Source: Pseudomonadota bacterium (GTDB lineage: Bacteria > Pseudomonadota > Gammaproteobacteria > Steroidobacterales > Steroidobacteraceae). Taken from it: a DNA stretch of 6,428 nt. Shown piece after piece: positions 1-6,428 of this stretch (position 1 is its first letter; every line of letters begins with the position of its first letter). The position numbers were made by a program, and so were the translations under genes. The stretch is taken from assembly GCA_021817875.1 (NCBI GenBank), contig JAKAFQ010000257.1, forward strand, positions 1 through 6,428, in the 5' to 3' direction. The notes under the pieces are model-generated. The model made no database searches. It saw only the letters and a list, made by a program, of their open reading frames with translations, and had not been told where the DNA came from.

Positions 1-2
1 AA

Positions 3-251
3 CTCGAGCGGATCGAGCGGCACTTTGAGCAGGTCATCGACGTGCACTGCGTGCTCAGCGTGGAGAAGCTGCGCCAGAAGGCCGAGGCCACGCTGCACGT
101 CAGCGGCAGCTCCATACACGCCGATTCGACCGAAGAGAACATGTACGCGGCGATCGACCGGCTCACCGACAAGCTCGACCGGTGCGTCAAGAAGCACAAG
201 GAGAAGCTCACCGATCATCACGCCGTGGAGGGCCGCATGCTGCGGGCCTGA
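3..251 (+). CDS. hpf: Ribosome hibernation promoting factor, short form (5' part missing)
   Basis: This is the C-terminal 82 codons of a short HPF/YfiA-family protein. HPF binds the 30S subunit in stationary phase and, with RMF in gammaproteobacteria, helps convert 70S ribosomes into inactive 100S dimers. The reading frame is open from the window edge at base 3 and ends at TGA 249-251. It aligns with E. coli HPF from about residue 27 onward. Shared blocks are VEK, ATLHVSG, SIHA, the MYAAID helix start, DKLDR and KKHKEKL near the end. The protein stops about a dozen residues past that lysine-rich helix (tail HHAVEGRMLRA). It therefore lacks the long linker and dimerisation domain of long-form HPF. 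It is the first gene of a plus-strand pair, with rapZ starting 16 bases downstream. By known synteny rpoN should lie upstream, but that is outside the window. The start codon and promoter cannot be seen. Confidence 0.93.
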   Translation, partial: LERIERHFEQVIDVHCVLSVEKLRQKAEATLHVSGSSIHADSTEENMYAAIDRLTDKLDRCVKKHKEKLTDHHAVEGRMLRA

Positions 252-267
252 GCGGCGCGGCGGACCG

Positions 268-1158
268 GTGCGCATCATCGTCTTGAGCGGGCTGTCGGGC
301 TCGGGCAAAAGCGTGGCGCTGCGCATGCTCGAGGACCTGGACTATTACTGCATCGACAACATCCCGGCCGCCCTGCTCAAGCCATTCATCGCACATGCGG
401 TGCGCAGTCCGGAGCAGACCTACGGCCGCGCAGCCGTAGGTCTCGACGCCCGCAACAGCGCCGCGGAAATCGCCATCGTGCCGCAGCTCATCGACGAGCT
501 GCGCCGCAGCGGCATCGAGTGCGAGGTACCCTTCCTCACCGCCTCCGACGAGGTACTGCTGCGGCGCTTCGCCGAGACCCGCCGCAGCCACCCGATGGGC
601 CGGCGCAGCCGCGATCTGCGCACCGCCATCAGCCTGGAGCGCCAGCTGATGGAGCCGATCGCCCATGCCGCCGACCTGGTCATCGACACCTCGCACCTCG
701 GCATGCACGCCCTGCGCGACGTGATCGCCGAGCGCTTCGGCGAGCCGCGCGCCGCGCGACTGTCGATCACGTTCGAGTCCTTCGGCTTCAAGCAGGGCAT
801 ACCGGGCGATGCGGACTTCGTGTTCGATGCGCGCTCGCTGCCGAATCCCTACTGGGAACCGACGCTGCGCGAGCTCAGCGGACGTGATGCGGCGGTGCGC
901 CGCTTCCTCGAGGAGCACTCGGACGTGGCACGACTGCTCGACGACATCGTCGCGTTCGTGCGTGCGCGCATCCCGGAATACCAGGCCAGCAACCGCGGCT
1001 ACCTGACCGTGGCCGTCGGCTGCACCGGCGGCCAGCACCGCTCGGTGTACATCGTCGAGCGCTTGGCGGAACGCTTTGCGCCGGAGCACCCCTACCTTAC
1101 CGCGCGCCACACCGCGCTACTGACTCGCGCGGCCGAGCCGGACCACGGACCCGGCTGA
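268..1158 (+). CDS. rapZ: RapZ-family nucleotide-binding protein (RNase adapter / YvcJ family)
   Basis: The predicted protein has 296 residues (E. coli RapZ has 284). In E. coli, RapZ senses glucosamine-6-phosphate and delivers the sRNA GlmZ to RNase E; outside enterics its role is less clear. The N-terminal P-loop is GLSGSGKS at residues 8-15, and the second nucleotide motif is DARN at 60-63. The C-terminal domain carries FESFGFKQGIP, VFDAR (D187), LPNPYW and GCTGGQHRSVYI (C252 to R258). D187, C252 and R258 match E. coli D182, C247 and R253 of the sugar-phosphate pocket; E. coli H190 is Y195 here. The GTG at 268 is chosen because it places the P-loop at the family position and no other in-frame start fits; the ribosome binding site is weak (GCGG-rich). 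The frame stays open upstream through hpf, but that extension does not resemble RapZ. The C-terminal tail lacks the basic KRK cluster of the E. coli protein. The gene is probably co-transcribed with hpf. Confidence 0.95.
   Translation: MRIIVLSGLSGSGKSVALRMLEDLDYYCIDNIPAALLKPFIAHAVRSPEQTYGRAAVGLDARNSAAEIAIVPQLIDELRRSGIECEVPFLTASDEVLLRRFAETRRSHPMGRRSRDLRTAISLERQLMEPIAHAADLVIDTSHLGMHALRDVIAERFGEPRAARLSITFESFGFKQGIPGDADFVFDARSLPNPYWEPTLRELSGRDAAVRRFLEEHSDVARLLDDIVAFVRARIPEYQASNRGYLTVAVGCTGGQHRSVYIVERLAERFAPEHPYLTARHTALLTRAAEPDHGPG
416..443 (+). repeat. Perfect 11-bp inverted repeat (hairpin) inside rapZ
   Basis: AGACCTACGGC at 416-426 is followed by a six-base loop, CGCGCA, and its exact reverse complement GCCGTAGGTCT at 433-443. 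Pairing ends on both sides: C415 faces C444, and C427 faces A432. It encodes residues 50-59 of RapZ, just before the DARN motif. Relative to E. coli RapZ, this segment holds about four extra residues. No T-run follows, so it does not look like an intrinsic terminator. The function is unknown. It could be an mRNA structure, a protein site, or the scar of a template-switch event. Confidence 0.85.
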
Positions 1159-1173
1159 GGTCGGCGCCTCGAG

Positions 1174-2373
1174 TCAGACGGGCGGCGCGACGGCGGTCGG
1201 GCCGCTCGCCTCGCCACGCACGAACGGCAGCAGCGCCGAGCGCACCGACATGGCGTCGCGGTAGCCGAGCTCGATGAGGGCCTGGGTATACGGCGCTTCG
1301 AAGGTGAGATAGCTGGTCAGCTGATGGCCTGACACCTCCGGGCGACCGCCGAGCACGCGCAGCAGCGCGCGCAGTCCGCGCGGCATGGCCGCAACGTGCT
1401 GCGTCGCAATCTCGTTCGGATCGACGCTCGGGGTGATCATGAACGTCTCGATGCGGCGCACGGCGCGGGTGTGCGGCGCGGCGCGCACCAGCTCGTTCAG
1501 ACGCTCGATGTGCTCCAGATCGCCGTAGATCCGGTCGGTGAACAGCGTGTCGAGCATGAAGCCGAACACATCGCCCGCGGTGGGCATGGTCGGCACGGCG
1601 CCGCCGTCGACACCGGAGCCCTGATCGGAACTCACCCCGATGATCAGCAGCCGGTCCGCGCCCAGATGGATGGCCGGGCTCAGCGGATTGAGCTGCCGCA
1701 TCGAGCCATCGCCGAAGTACTCCGCGCCGAGCTTGATGGGCGAGAACAGCAGCGGAATGGCCACGCTCGCCATGATGTGATCGAGCGTCAACTCGGTGCG
1801 CCGCCCGATGTGCTGAACCCGCGACCATTCGGCGAGCTGCGGCCGGCCATCGAAATAGGCGACCGACTGGCCGCTGCTGTAGCCGGTGGTGCACAGCGCG
1901 CAGGCGCGCAGATGGCCGCGCTCGATGCTGCGGCGGATGCCGCCGCAGTCGACTTCCCGGCCGAGCAGGGCGCGCAGCGGGGCGGTGTCGAGGATTGCCT
2001 TCGGCGGTGCGAGCACCAGGCCGCTTGAGAGCAGCGCCAGCGTCCAGTGCAGGCCGGAGCGCACCATGTGCGGCGCATCGACGTAGAACACCTGCTCGGT
2101 GCGGAAGTTCCCCCACACCCGCTCCAATCCCGCCACCGCGTGCCGCCAGGCGTGCGCCTCGGCGGCGAGGACGCTGGCCGCCACCGCGCCCGCGGACGTC
2201 CCAACGATGACCGGGAACGGGTTGCGCGCGCCGGGCAACATCTGCGCCAGTGCGCGCAGCACTCCGATCTGATAGGCCGAGCGCGCCCCGCCGCCGGTCA
2301 GGACCAGCCCCACCACCGGGCGCCGCCACGCCGCGGCGGGAAGCTCGGGCGGTGCATCCGGTAGCGTTGCCAT
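1174..2373 (-). CDS. Patatin-like phospholipase family protein
   Basis: This predicted 399-residue serine hydrolase of the patatin/RssA family probably cleaves acyl chains from phospholipids or other lipids; the substrate cannot be read from the sequence. The family signatures are complete: the glycine-rich oxyanion loop GGGARSAYQIG at residues 27-37, the nucleophile elbow GTSAG with Ser60, and the catalytic Asp222 in FGDGS, forming a Ser-Asp dyad. There is no signal peptide, so it is probably cytoplasmic or peripheral to the inner membrane. A hydrophobic stretch at about 108-122 (after SGLHW) could touch membrane. The ATG at 2373 is supported by GAGG eight bases upstream (2382-2385). The gene begins 17 bases after pyk ends on the same strand, so it is probably the last gene of the tkt-gap-pgk-pyk transcript. 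That is an unusual partner for glycolytic enzymes. No specific gene name can be given. Confidence 0.9.
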   Translation of the reverse strand: MATLPDAPPELPAAAWRRPVVGLVLTGGGARSAYQIGVLRALAQMLPGARNPFPVIVGTSAGAVAASVLAAEAHAWRHAVAGLERVWGNFRTEQVFYVDAPHMVRSGLHWTLALLSSGLVLAPPKAILDTAPLRALLGREVDCGGIRRSIERGHLRACALCTTGYSSGQSVAYFDGRPQLAEWSRVQHIGRRTELTLDHIMASVAIPLLFSPIKLGAEYFGDGSMRQLNPLSPAIHLGADRLLIIGVSSDQGSGVDGGAVPTMPTAGDVFGFMLDTLFTDRIYGDLEHIERLNELVRAAPHTRAVRRIETFMITPSVDPNEIATQHVAAMPRGLRALLRVLGGRPEVSGHQLTSYLTFEAPYTQALIELGYRDAMSVRSALLPFVRGEASGPTAVAPPV

Positions 2374-2390
2374 GGGCCGCGCCTCGCCGC

Positions 2391-3821
2391 TCAGGCTACC
2401 TCGAGGATCTGCAGGGAGTTCGTGCCGCCCTGAACGCCCGACTGCTCGCCCTTGGTGAGGATCACCAGATCCTTGCGCTCGACGAGTTTCAGCTCGAGCA
2501 GACGGGTGAACAGCGTGTCGTACAGCTCGCCGGTCGACTTGGCGCGGGTCACGTCAAAGACCACCGGATACACGCCGCGAAACAGCGTGACCCGCCGCCG
2601 GGTCCCTTCGTGGCGGGTGAAGGCGTAGATCGGAATGTCCGAGCGGATGCGCGACATCCACAGCGGCGTCGATCCCGACTCGGTGAGCGCGACGATGGCG
2701 CGCACCTTCATGTGGTTGGCCGCGTACATCACGGCCATCGCAATCGCTTCCTCGCTGTCGCTGAACAGCCCCTCGGTGCGGTGTCGCTCGTAACCGAGGC
2801 TCAACTGGTATTTCTCCGCGCCCTCGATGACCTGCGCCATGGCCTCCACGGCCCGCACCGGGTAGCGCCCCGCCGCCGTCTCCGCCGAGAGCATCACGGC
2901 ATCGGTCCCATCCATCACGGCATTGGCCACGTCGCTGACCTCGGCGCGCGTGGGCATCGGGCTCTGGATCATCGACTCCATCATCTGCGTCGCGGTGATG
3001 ACCACGCGGTTCTTCGCCCGGGTCCGGTGGATGATGGTCTTCTGCAGGCCGGTGAGTTCCGCATAGCCCATCTCTACGCCCAGATCGCCGCGCGCGACCA
3101 TCACGACGTCGGACGCCTCGATGATGGCATCGAGATTGCTGATGGCCTCCTGGCGCTCGACCTTGGCGACGATGCGCGTGTCGCGGCCGGCCCGCCGCGC
3201 CAGCGTGCGCGCCTGCTCGATGTCGCCCGCGTCCCGCGCGAAGGACACCGCGATGTAATCAACGCTCTCCTCCACGGCGAAGCGGATATCCTCCTTGTCC
3301 TTGTCGGACAGCGCCGGCGCGGAGATGCCGCCGCCCTGCCGATTGAGCCCCTTGCGATCGGACAGCTCGCCGCCGACGCGCACCTGCGTGTAGATCCGCG
3401 TTCCCTCCACCCGTTCGACGCCGAGCACGATCTGCCCGTCGGCAAGCAGCAGAGAATCGCCGCCGCGCACGTCATTCGGCAGGTTCTTGTAGGCGACGCC
3501 GACGGACTTGACCGTGCCGGCCTTGGGATCGAGCGCGGTGTCGAGGATGAACGGCTGACCCTCCGCGAGCATGACCTTGCCGTCGCGGAAGCCCTCGATG
3601 CGGATCTTCGGACCGGCCAGGTCGAGCAGCACGCCGACGCACCGGTTGGCGCGCTGTGCCGCCTCGCGCACCAGCGCGAGGCGCCGCCGGCGATCCTCGA
3701 TGGTGCCGTGCGAGGCGTTCAACCGCGCCACGTCCAGGCCGGCCCGCATCATGTCGATGAGAATCTGCACATCGTCGGTGGCCGGACCCACGGTCGCCAC
3801 AATTTTGGTTCTTCTGAGCAT
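2391..3821 (-). CDS. pyk: Pyruvate kinase
   Basis: Pyruvate kinase converts phosphoenolpyruvate and ADP to pyruvate and ATP, the last step of glycolysis. The 476-residue length and sequence fit the bacterial family and resemble E. coli PykA. Visible elements are TKIVATVGPAT at the N-terminus, the substrate-binding ARLNASHG (R33, N35, S37), GPKIRIEGF, catalytic Lys220 with metal ligand Glu222 in AKVERQEA, the second metal ligand Asp246 in VARGDLGVE, and Thr278 in TATQMMESM. K220, E222 and D246 carry the same numbers as in E. coli PykF. MPTRAEVSDVANAV and MLSAETAAGRYP follow, then the C-terminal regulatory domain. The ATG at 3821 is chosen over a start at 3905, which would add 28 residues unlike the family and overlap pgk. 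The gene starts four bases after the pgk stop, which suggests translational coupling. Allosteric effectors cannot be deduced. Confidence 0.97.
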   Translation of the reverse strand: MLRRTKIVATVGPATDDVQILIDMMRAGLDVARLNASHGTIEDRRRRLALVREAAQRANRCVGVLLDLAGPKIRIEGFRDGKVMLAEGQPFILDTALDPKAGTVKSVGVAYKNLPNDVRGGDSLLLADGQIVLGVERVEGTRIYTQVRVGGELSDRKGLNRQGGGISAPALSDKDKEDIRFAVEESVDYIAVSFARDAGDIEQARTLARRAGRDTRIVAKVERQEAISNLDAIIEASDVVMVARGDLGVEMGYAELTGLQKTIIHRTRAKNRVVITATQMMESMIQSPMPTRAEVSDVANAVMDGTDAVMLSAETAAGRYPVRAVEAMAQVIEGAEKYQLSLGYERHRTEGLFSDSEEAIAMAVMYAANHMKVRAIVALTESGSTPLWMSRIRSDIPIYAFTRHEGTRRRVTLFRGVYPVVFDVTRAKSTGELYDTLFTRLLELKLVERKDLVILTKGEQSGVQGGTNSLQILEVA

Positions 3822-3825
3822 AGTG

Positions 3826-5004
3826 TCAGCCGCCCGCGCGCTCCTCCAGAGCCGCCACCGCTGGCAGCTTCTTCCCTTCAACGAACTCGAGGAATGCCCC
3901 GCCACCGGTCGAGATGTAGGAGATCCCGTCCTCGATCCGGTACTTCTCGATGGCCGCGAGCGTGTCCCCGCCGCCGGCGAGCGAGAATGCCTTGCTGCGG
4001 GCGATCGCCTGTGCGATCGCGCGGGTCCCCTCGCCGAACTGCTCGAACTCGAACACCCCGACCGGACCGTTCCACAGGATCGTGCCGGCGGTCTGCAGCA
4101 GCGCGCTCAGCCGGTCGGCGCTGTCCGGACCGATGTCCAGGATCATCTCCTCGGCGCGCACCTCGTGGATCGAGCGCACGTCGGCATGCGCCGTCGCGGC
4201 GATCTCCTTGGCGACCACCACGTCGGTGGGCAGCGGGATCTCCGCGCCGCGCTCGCGCGCCCGCTCCATCAGGCGGCGCGCCACATCGATCAGCTCGGCC
4301 TCGTAAAGCGACTTGCCGACCTGTACGCCGGTGGCGGCGAGGAAGGTGTTGGCGATGCCGCCGCCCACGATGAGCTTGTCGACCTTCTCGAGCAGCGCCT
4401 CGAGCACGGTCAGCTTCGTCGAGACCTTCGAGCCGGCGACGATGGCCACCATCGGCCGCGCGGGATTCTCGAGCGCCCGCTCCAGCGCCTCGAGCTCACC
4501 GACCAGCAGCGGCCCGGCGCAGGCGACCTTGGCGAACCGGACGACGCCATGCGTGCTCGCCTCGGCGCGGTGCGCGGTACCGAAAGCGTCCATCACGAAC
4601 ACGTCGCACAGCGCCGCCATGCGCCGCGCGAGCGTCTCGTCGTCTTTCTTCTCACCCTTGTTGAAGCGCGCGTTCTCGCACAGCAACGCGCTGCCCGGCG
4701 CACACTCCAGGCCGTCGAGCCAGTCGCGCTTCAGCGGCACCGGCGTGCCGAGCAGCTCGGCGAGCCGGGCCGCAACCGGCTTCAGCGACAACCCCTCGTC
4801 GTACTCCCCCTCCTTCGGCCGGCCGAGGTGCGAGACGATGAATACCTGGGCGTGCTGGTCCAGCGCGTAGCGGATGGTCGGCAGCGCGGCGCGGATGCGC
4901 GCATCGCTGGTCACCACCCCGTCCTTGATCGGGCAATTCAGATCCTCGCGGATCAGGACCCGCTTGCCGCGCAGGTCCGTATCCGTCATCCGCAGGATCC
5001 TCAT
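3826..5004 (-). CDS. pgk: Phosphoglycerate kinase
   Basis: Phosphoglycerate kinase transfers phosphate between 1,3-bisphosphoglycerate and ADP to give 3-phosphoglycerate and ATP, reversibly, in the cytoplasm. The 392 residues compare with 387 in E. coli, with close similarity throughout. The N-terminal domain shows REDLN (D21, N23), SHLGRP at 58-63, NARFNKGE at 111-118 and [12 protein letters not shown] at 142-153. The nucleotide domain shows AGSKVSTK at 190-197, [27 protein letters not shown] and [10 protein letters not shown]. The chosen ATG at 5004 aligns exactly with the E. coli start ([11 protein letters not shown] against MSVIKMTDLDL). It overlaps the gap stop codon as ATGA. A second in-frame ATG at 4989 has a better Shine-Dalgarno and could also be used, giving a protein five residues shorter. 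A start at 5079 would overlap gap widely and is unlikely. The gene sits between gap and pyk, matching pathway order. Confidence 0.97.
   Translation of the reverse strand: MRILRMTDTDLRGKRVLIREDLNCPIKDGVVTSDARIRAALPTIRYALDQHAQVFIVSHLGRPKEGEYDEGLSLKPVAARLAELLGTPVPLKRDWLDGLECAPGSALLCENARFNKGEKKDDETLARRMAALCDVFVMDAFGTAHRAEASTHGVVRFAKVACAGPLLVGELEALERALENPARPMVAIVAGSKVSTKLTVLEALLEKVDKLIVGGGIANTFLAATGVQVGKSLYEAELIDVARRLMERARERGAEIPLPTDVVVAKEIAATAHADVRSIHEVRAEEMILDIGPDSADRLSALLQTAGTILWNGPVGVFEFEQFGEGTRAIAQAIARSKAFSLAGGGDTLAAIEKYRIEDGISYISTGGGAFLEFVEGKKLPAVAALEERAGG
4998..5001 (-). promoter_or_regulatory. Shine-Dalgarno candidate inside the 5' end of pgk
   Basis: Read on the minus strand, AGGA at 5001-4998 lies eight bases before the in-frame ATG at 4989-4987. 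This is good spacing for an alternative pgk start just downstream of the gap stop codon. For the homology-preferred ATG at 5004, the only upstream match is AAGG four bases away, inside the end of gap. The site therefore bears on which start is used, and both may be. Confidence 0.4.
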
Positions 5005-6014
5005 GACGCCTTGGACCACGCGAGCGTGGTGTCGAGCATGCGGTTGGAGAAGCCCCACTCGTTGTCGTACCAGGCGCACACCTTCACCAGGGTGCCGCCG
5101 ATCACCTTGGTGAGCGTCGCGTCGTACACCGAGGAGCGCGGGTCGTGGTTGAAGTCGATCGACACCAGCGGCTCGGTGTTGTAGCCGAGCACGCCGTGCA
5201 GGGCTCCGGCGGCCGCCGCGCGCACCGCCTCGTTGACCTCCTCGGCGCTGGTCGGGCGGGCGGCAGTGAAGGTCAGATCGACCATCGAGACGTTGATGGT
5301 CGGCACGCGCACGGCGAACCCGTCGAGCCGGCCCTTCAGTTCCGGCAGCACCAGTCCGACGGCCGCGGCCGCCCCGGTCTTGGTCGGGATCTGCGACTGG
5401 GTCGCCGAGCGGGCGCGGCGCAGGTCCGTGTGATAGACGTCGGTGAGCACCTGGTCATTGGTATAGGAGTGAACGGTCGTCATGATGCCGGCGGTGATGC
5501 CGACCGCATCGTGCAACACCTTCGCGACCGGCGCCAGGCAGTTGGTCGTGCACGAGGCGTTGGAAATGACCGTGTGCTTGCTCGAGAGCACGTTGTGATT
5601 CACCCCATAGACGACGGTCGCGTCGACGTCAGCGCCACCCGGCGCGGAGATGACCACCTTTTTGGCGCCGCCGGCGAGGTGCGCCGAAGCCTTCGCCTTG
5701 CTCGTGAACAGCCCCGTACACTCGAGCACGAAGTCCACCCCGAGCCTGCCCCAGGGGAGCTTGGCCGGGTCACGCTCGGCGAGCACACGGATGGGCTGGC
5801 CGTTGACCACCAGTGAGTCCCCCTCGACCTTGACTTCACCCGGAAAGCGACCGTGGACGGTGTCGTGCCGGGTGAGGTGCGCATTGGTCTTGGCGTCGCC
5901 CAGGTCGTTGATCGCGACGATCTCGAGTTCACCGGCGCGCTGACCCTCGAACAGGGCGCGCAGCACGTTGCGGCCGATGCGGCCGTAGCCGTTGATTCCC
6001 ACTTTGATTGCCAT
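5001..6014 (-). CDS. gap: Type I glyceraldehyde-3-phosphate dehydrogenase
   Basis: GAPDH oxidises and phosphorylates glyceraldehyde-3-phosphate to 1,3-bisphosphoglycerate with reduction of NAD(P). The protein has 337 residues, the usual length. The N-terminal dinucleotide fold begins [10 protein letters not shown] at 6-15, with AINDLGD (D37) at the end of the second strand, a residue typical of NAD use. The catalytic Cys155 lies in SNASCTTNC and its partner His182 in TTVHSYT. The phosphate-binding loop [19 protein letters not shown] and the C-terminal [12 protein letters not shown] are all present. The loop and the [11 protein letters not shown] segment look more like pseudomonad or betaproteobacterial Gap than E. 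coli GapA. The residues at the L187-P188 cofactor site of Bacillus GAPDH are V193-Y194, so coenzyme preference is not certain. The start ATG has a clear ribosome site. The stop overlaps the pgk start, and tkt ends 24 bases upstream. Confidence 0.97.
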   Translation of the reverse strand: MAIKVGINGYGRIGRNVLRALFEGQRAGELEIVAINDLGDAKTNAHLTRHDTVHGRFPGEVKVEGDSLVVNGQPIRVLAERDPAKLPWGRLGVDFVLECTGLFTSKAKASAHLAGGAKKVVISAPGGADVDATVVYGVNHNVLSSKHTVISNASCTTNCLAPVAKVLHDAVGITAGIMTTVHSYTNDQVLTDVYHTDLRRARSATQSQIPTKTGAAAAVGLVLPELKGRLDGFAVRVPTINVSMVDLTFTAARPTSAEEVNEAVRAAAAGALHGVLGYNTEPLVSIDFNHDPRSSVYDATLTKVIGGTLVKVCAWYDNEWGFSNRMLDTTLAWSKAS

Positions 6015-6022
6015 GAGCCGTA

Positions 6023-6029
6023 TCCCCTT
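6023..6029 (-). promoter_or_regulatory. Ribosome binding site of gap
   Basis: On the minus strand AAGGGGA (6029-6023) lies eight bases before the ATG at 6014. It is the strongest-looking Shine-Dalgarno in the window and confirms the gap start. It falls in the 24-base tkt-gap spacer, which shows no terminator, so read-through from tkt is likely. Confidence 0.65.
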
Positions 6030-6038
6030 GACCTGTGA

Positions 6039-6428
6039 TCAGATTGCCGCCTCGAGCAGCTGCGCGACCTCGCGCTGGATGCGCTCGGCGGTGAAACCGA
6101 AATGAACAAACAGTTCCGGGCCCTTGCCCGAAGCGCCGAACTCATCGAGACCGAGCACGCGTCCGTCGCTGCCGACGTATCGCCACCACGATAGCGTAGC
6201 GCCCGCTTCGACTGCCACTCTGCGGCGCACCGCGCGCGGCAGCACGCTCTCACGGTACGCCGCGTCCTGCTCGTCAAACACGTCGGTCGAGGGCATCGAG
6301 ACCAGCCGCACACGCCGCCCGGCCGCGTTCAGGGCGCGGACCGCATCGGCCGCGATGCCCACCTCGGAGCCGCTGGCGATGACCAGACACTCCGGCGCGC
6401 CGGCGCAGTCGATGAGCACGTAGCCGCC
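6039..6428 (-). CDS. tkt: Transketolase, C-terminal part (5' end outside the window)
   Basis: This is the last 129 residues of transketolase, the thiamine-diphosphate enzyme that moves two-carbon units between sugar phosphates in the pentose phosphate and Calvin cycles. The frame is open from the window edge and ends at the stop 6041-6039. It starts GGYVLIDCAG, followed by VIASGSEV, VSMPSTDVFDEQD, YRESVLP, VAVEAG, and FGASGKGPEL near the end, all closely matching the E. coli TktA C-terminal domain. This part is the third domain, which lies away from the cofactor. The thiamine-binding and pyrimidine-binding domains are outside the window and cannot be checked. It is the most upstream gene of the minus-strand set seen here. 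The operon promoter is therefore also outside. Confidence 0.95.
   Translation of the reverse strand, partial: GGYVLIDCAGAPECLVIASGSEVGIAADAVRALNAAGRRVRLVSMPSTDVFDEQDAAYRESVLPRAVRRRVAVEAGATLSWWRYVGSDGRVLGLDEFGASGKGPELFVHFGFTAERIQREVAQLLEAAI

Noticed and set aside
25..267. An N-terminal extension of rapZ back into hpf
   Set aside because: This frame runs under the hpf coding sequence and is Ser/Arg/Thr-rich with no RapZ similarity. The P-loop sits at the normal position with the GTG at 268.
558..588. A 9-bp inverted repeat, GCTGCGGCG and CGCCGCAGC, with a 13-base loop in rapZ
   Set aside because: It is made of common GC-rich codons for Leu, Arg and Ser with a longer loop, so chance occurrence is likely in this base composition.
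1136..1156. The AGCCGG/CCGGCT stem at the end of rapZ as an intrinsic terminator
   Set aside because: Only 6 bp with a 9-base loop, located before the stop codon, and with no T-run after it.
4001..4020. Two copies of the palindrome GCGATCGC four bases apart, like the HIP1 repeat of cyanobacteria
   Set aside because: They encode the repeated Ala-Ile-Ala of pgk (AIAQAIA) with preferred codons. I did not see the octamer recurring elsewhere in the window, and the proteins are not cyanobacterial.
2250..4373. A plus-strand open frame of about 700 codons opposite pyk and part of pgk
   Set aside because: It is antisense to two clear enzymes. The translation is Arg/His/Ala-rich with no recognisable domain, as expected of a shadow frame in high-GC DNA.
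3571..5184. A plus-strand open frame of 537 codons opposite pgk and the ends of pyk and gap
   Set aside because: Same explanation: no domain, low-complexity shadow composition, and fully covered by well-supported genes on the other strand.
6015..6038. A possible promoter in the tkt-gap spacer
   Set aside because: The spacer is 24 bases and is accounted for by the gap ribosome site. No paired -35 and -10 elements can be recognised.

Overview
The window is ordinary high-GC bacterial chromosome, dense with core housekeeping genes. The protein sequences point to a gammaproteobacterium. The ribosome hibernation factor is the short type, followed by a RapZ-type protein. The glycolytic genes run in the order tkt-gap-pgk-pyk, an arrangement known from many Gammaproteobacteria, and Pgk, Pyk and Tkt closely resemble the E. 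coli proteins. I cannot name a genus. I see no tRNA, rRNA, CRISPR array, insertion sequence, phage gene or attachment site, and no stretch over 30 bases lacks a gene.

Left part (1-1158, plus strand): the 3' end of hpf, cut by the window edge, is followed 16 bases later by a complete rapZ. These genes belong to the widely conserved rpoN-hpf-ptsN-(hprK)-rapZ neighbourhood. Here ptsN and hprK are absent between hpf and rapZ, and no ptsO/npr follows. rapZ carries a perfect 11-bp inverted repeat inside its coding sequence. Its C-terminus lacks most of the basic residues that E. coli RapZ uses to bind small RNAs.

Right part (6428 down to 1174, minus strand): one tightly packed, apparently co-transcribed set, read as tkt (3' end only), gap, pgk, pyk, then a patatin-like phospholipase gene. 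The gaps are 24 bases, a 4-base ATGA overlap, 4 bases and 17 bases. Tkt acts in the pentose phosphate pathway. Gap, Pgk and Pyk carry out triose-phosphate oxidation and the two substrate-level phosphorylation steps of lower glycolysis; Gap and Pgk are also reversible for gluconeogenesis or carbon fixation. The patatin gene is the odd member, lying where fructose-bisphosphate aldolase (fba) is found in several related operons. The operon promoter lies upstream of tkt, outside the window.

The two gene sets converge at 1159-1173 with no recognisable intrinsic terminator. I found no previously undescribed system. The items worth a second look are the rapZ hairpin, the missing PTS-Ntr genes, the altered RapZ tail and the lipase at the end of the glycolytic operon.
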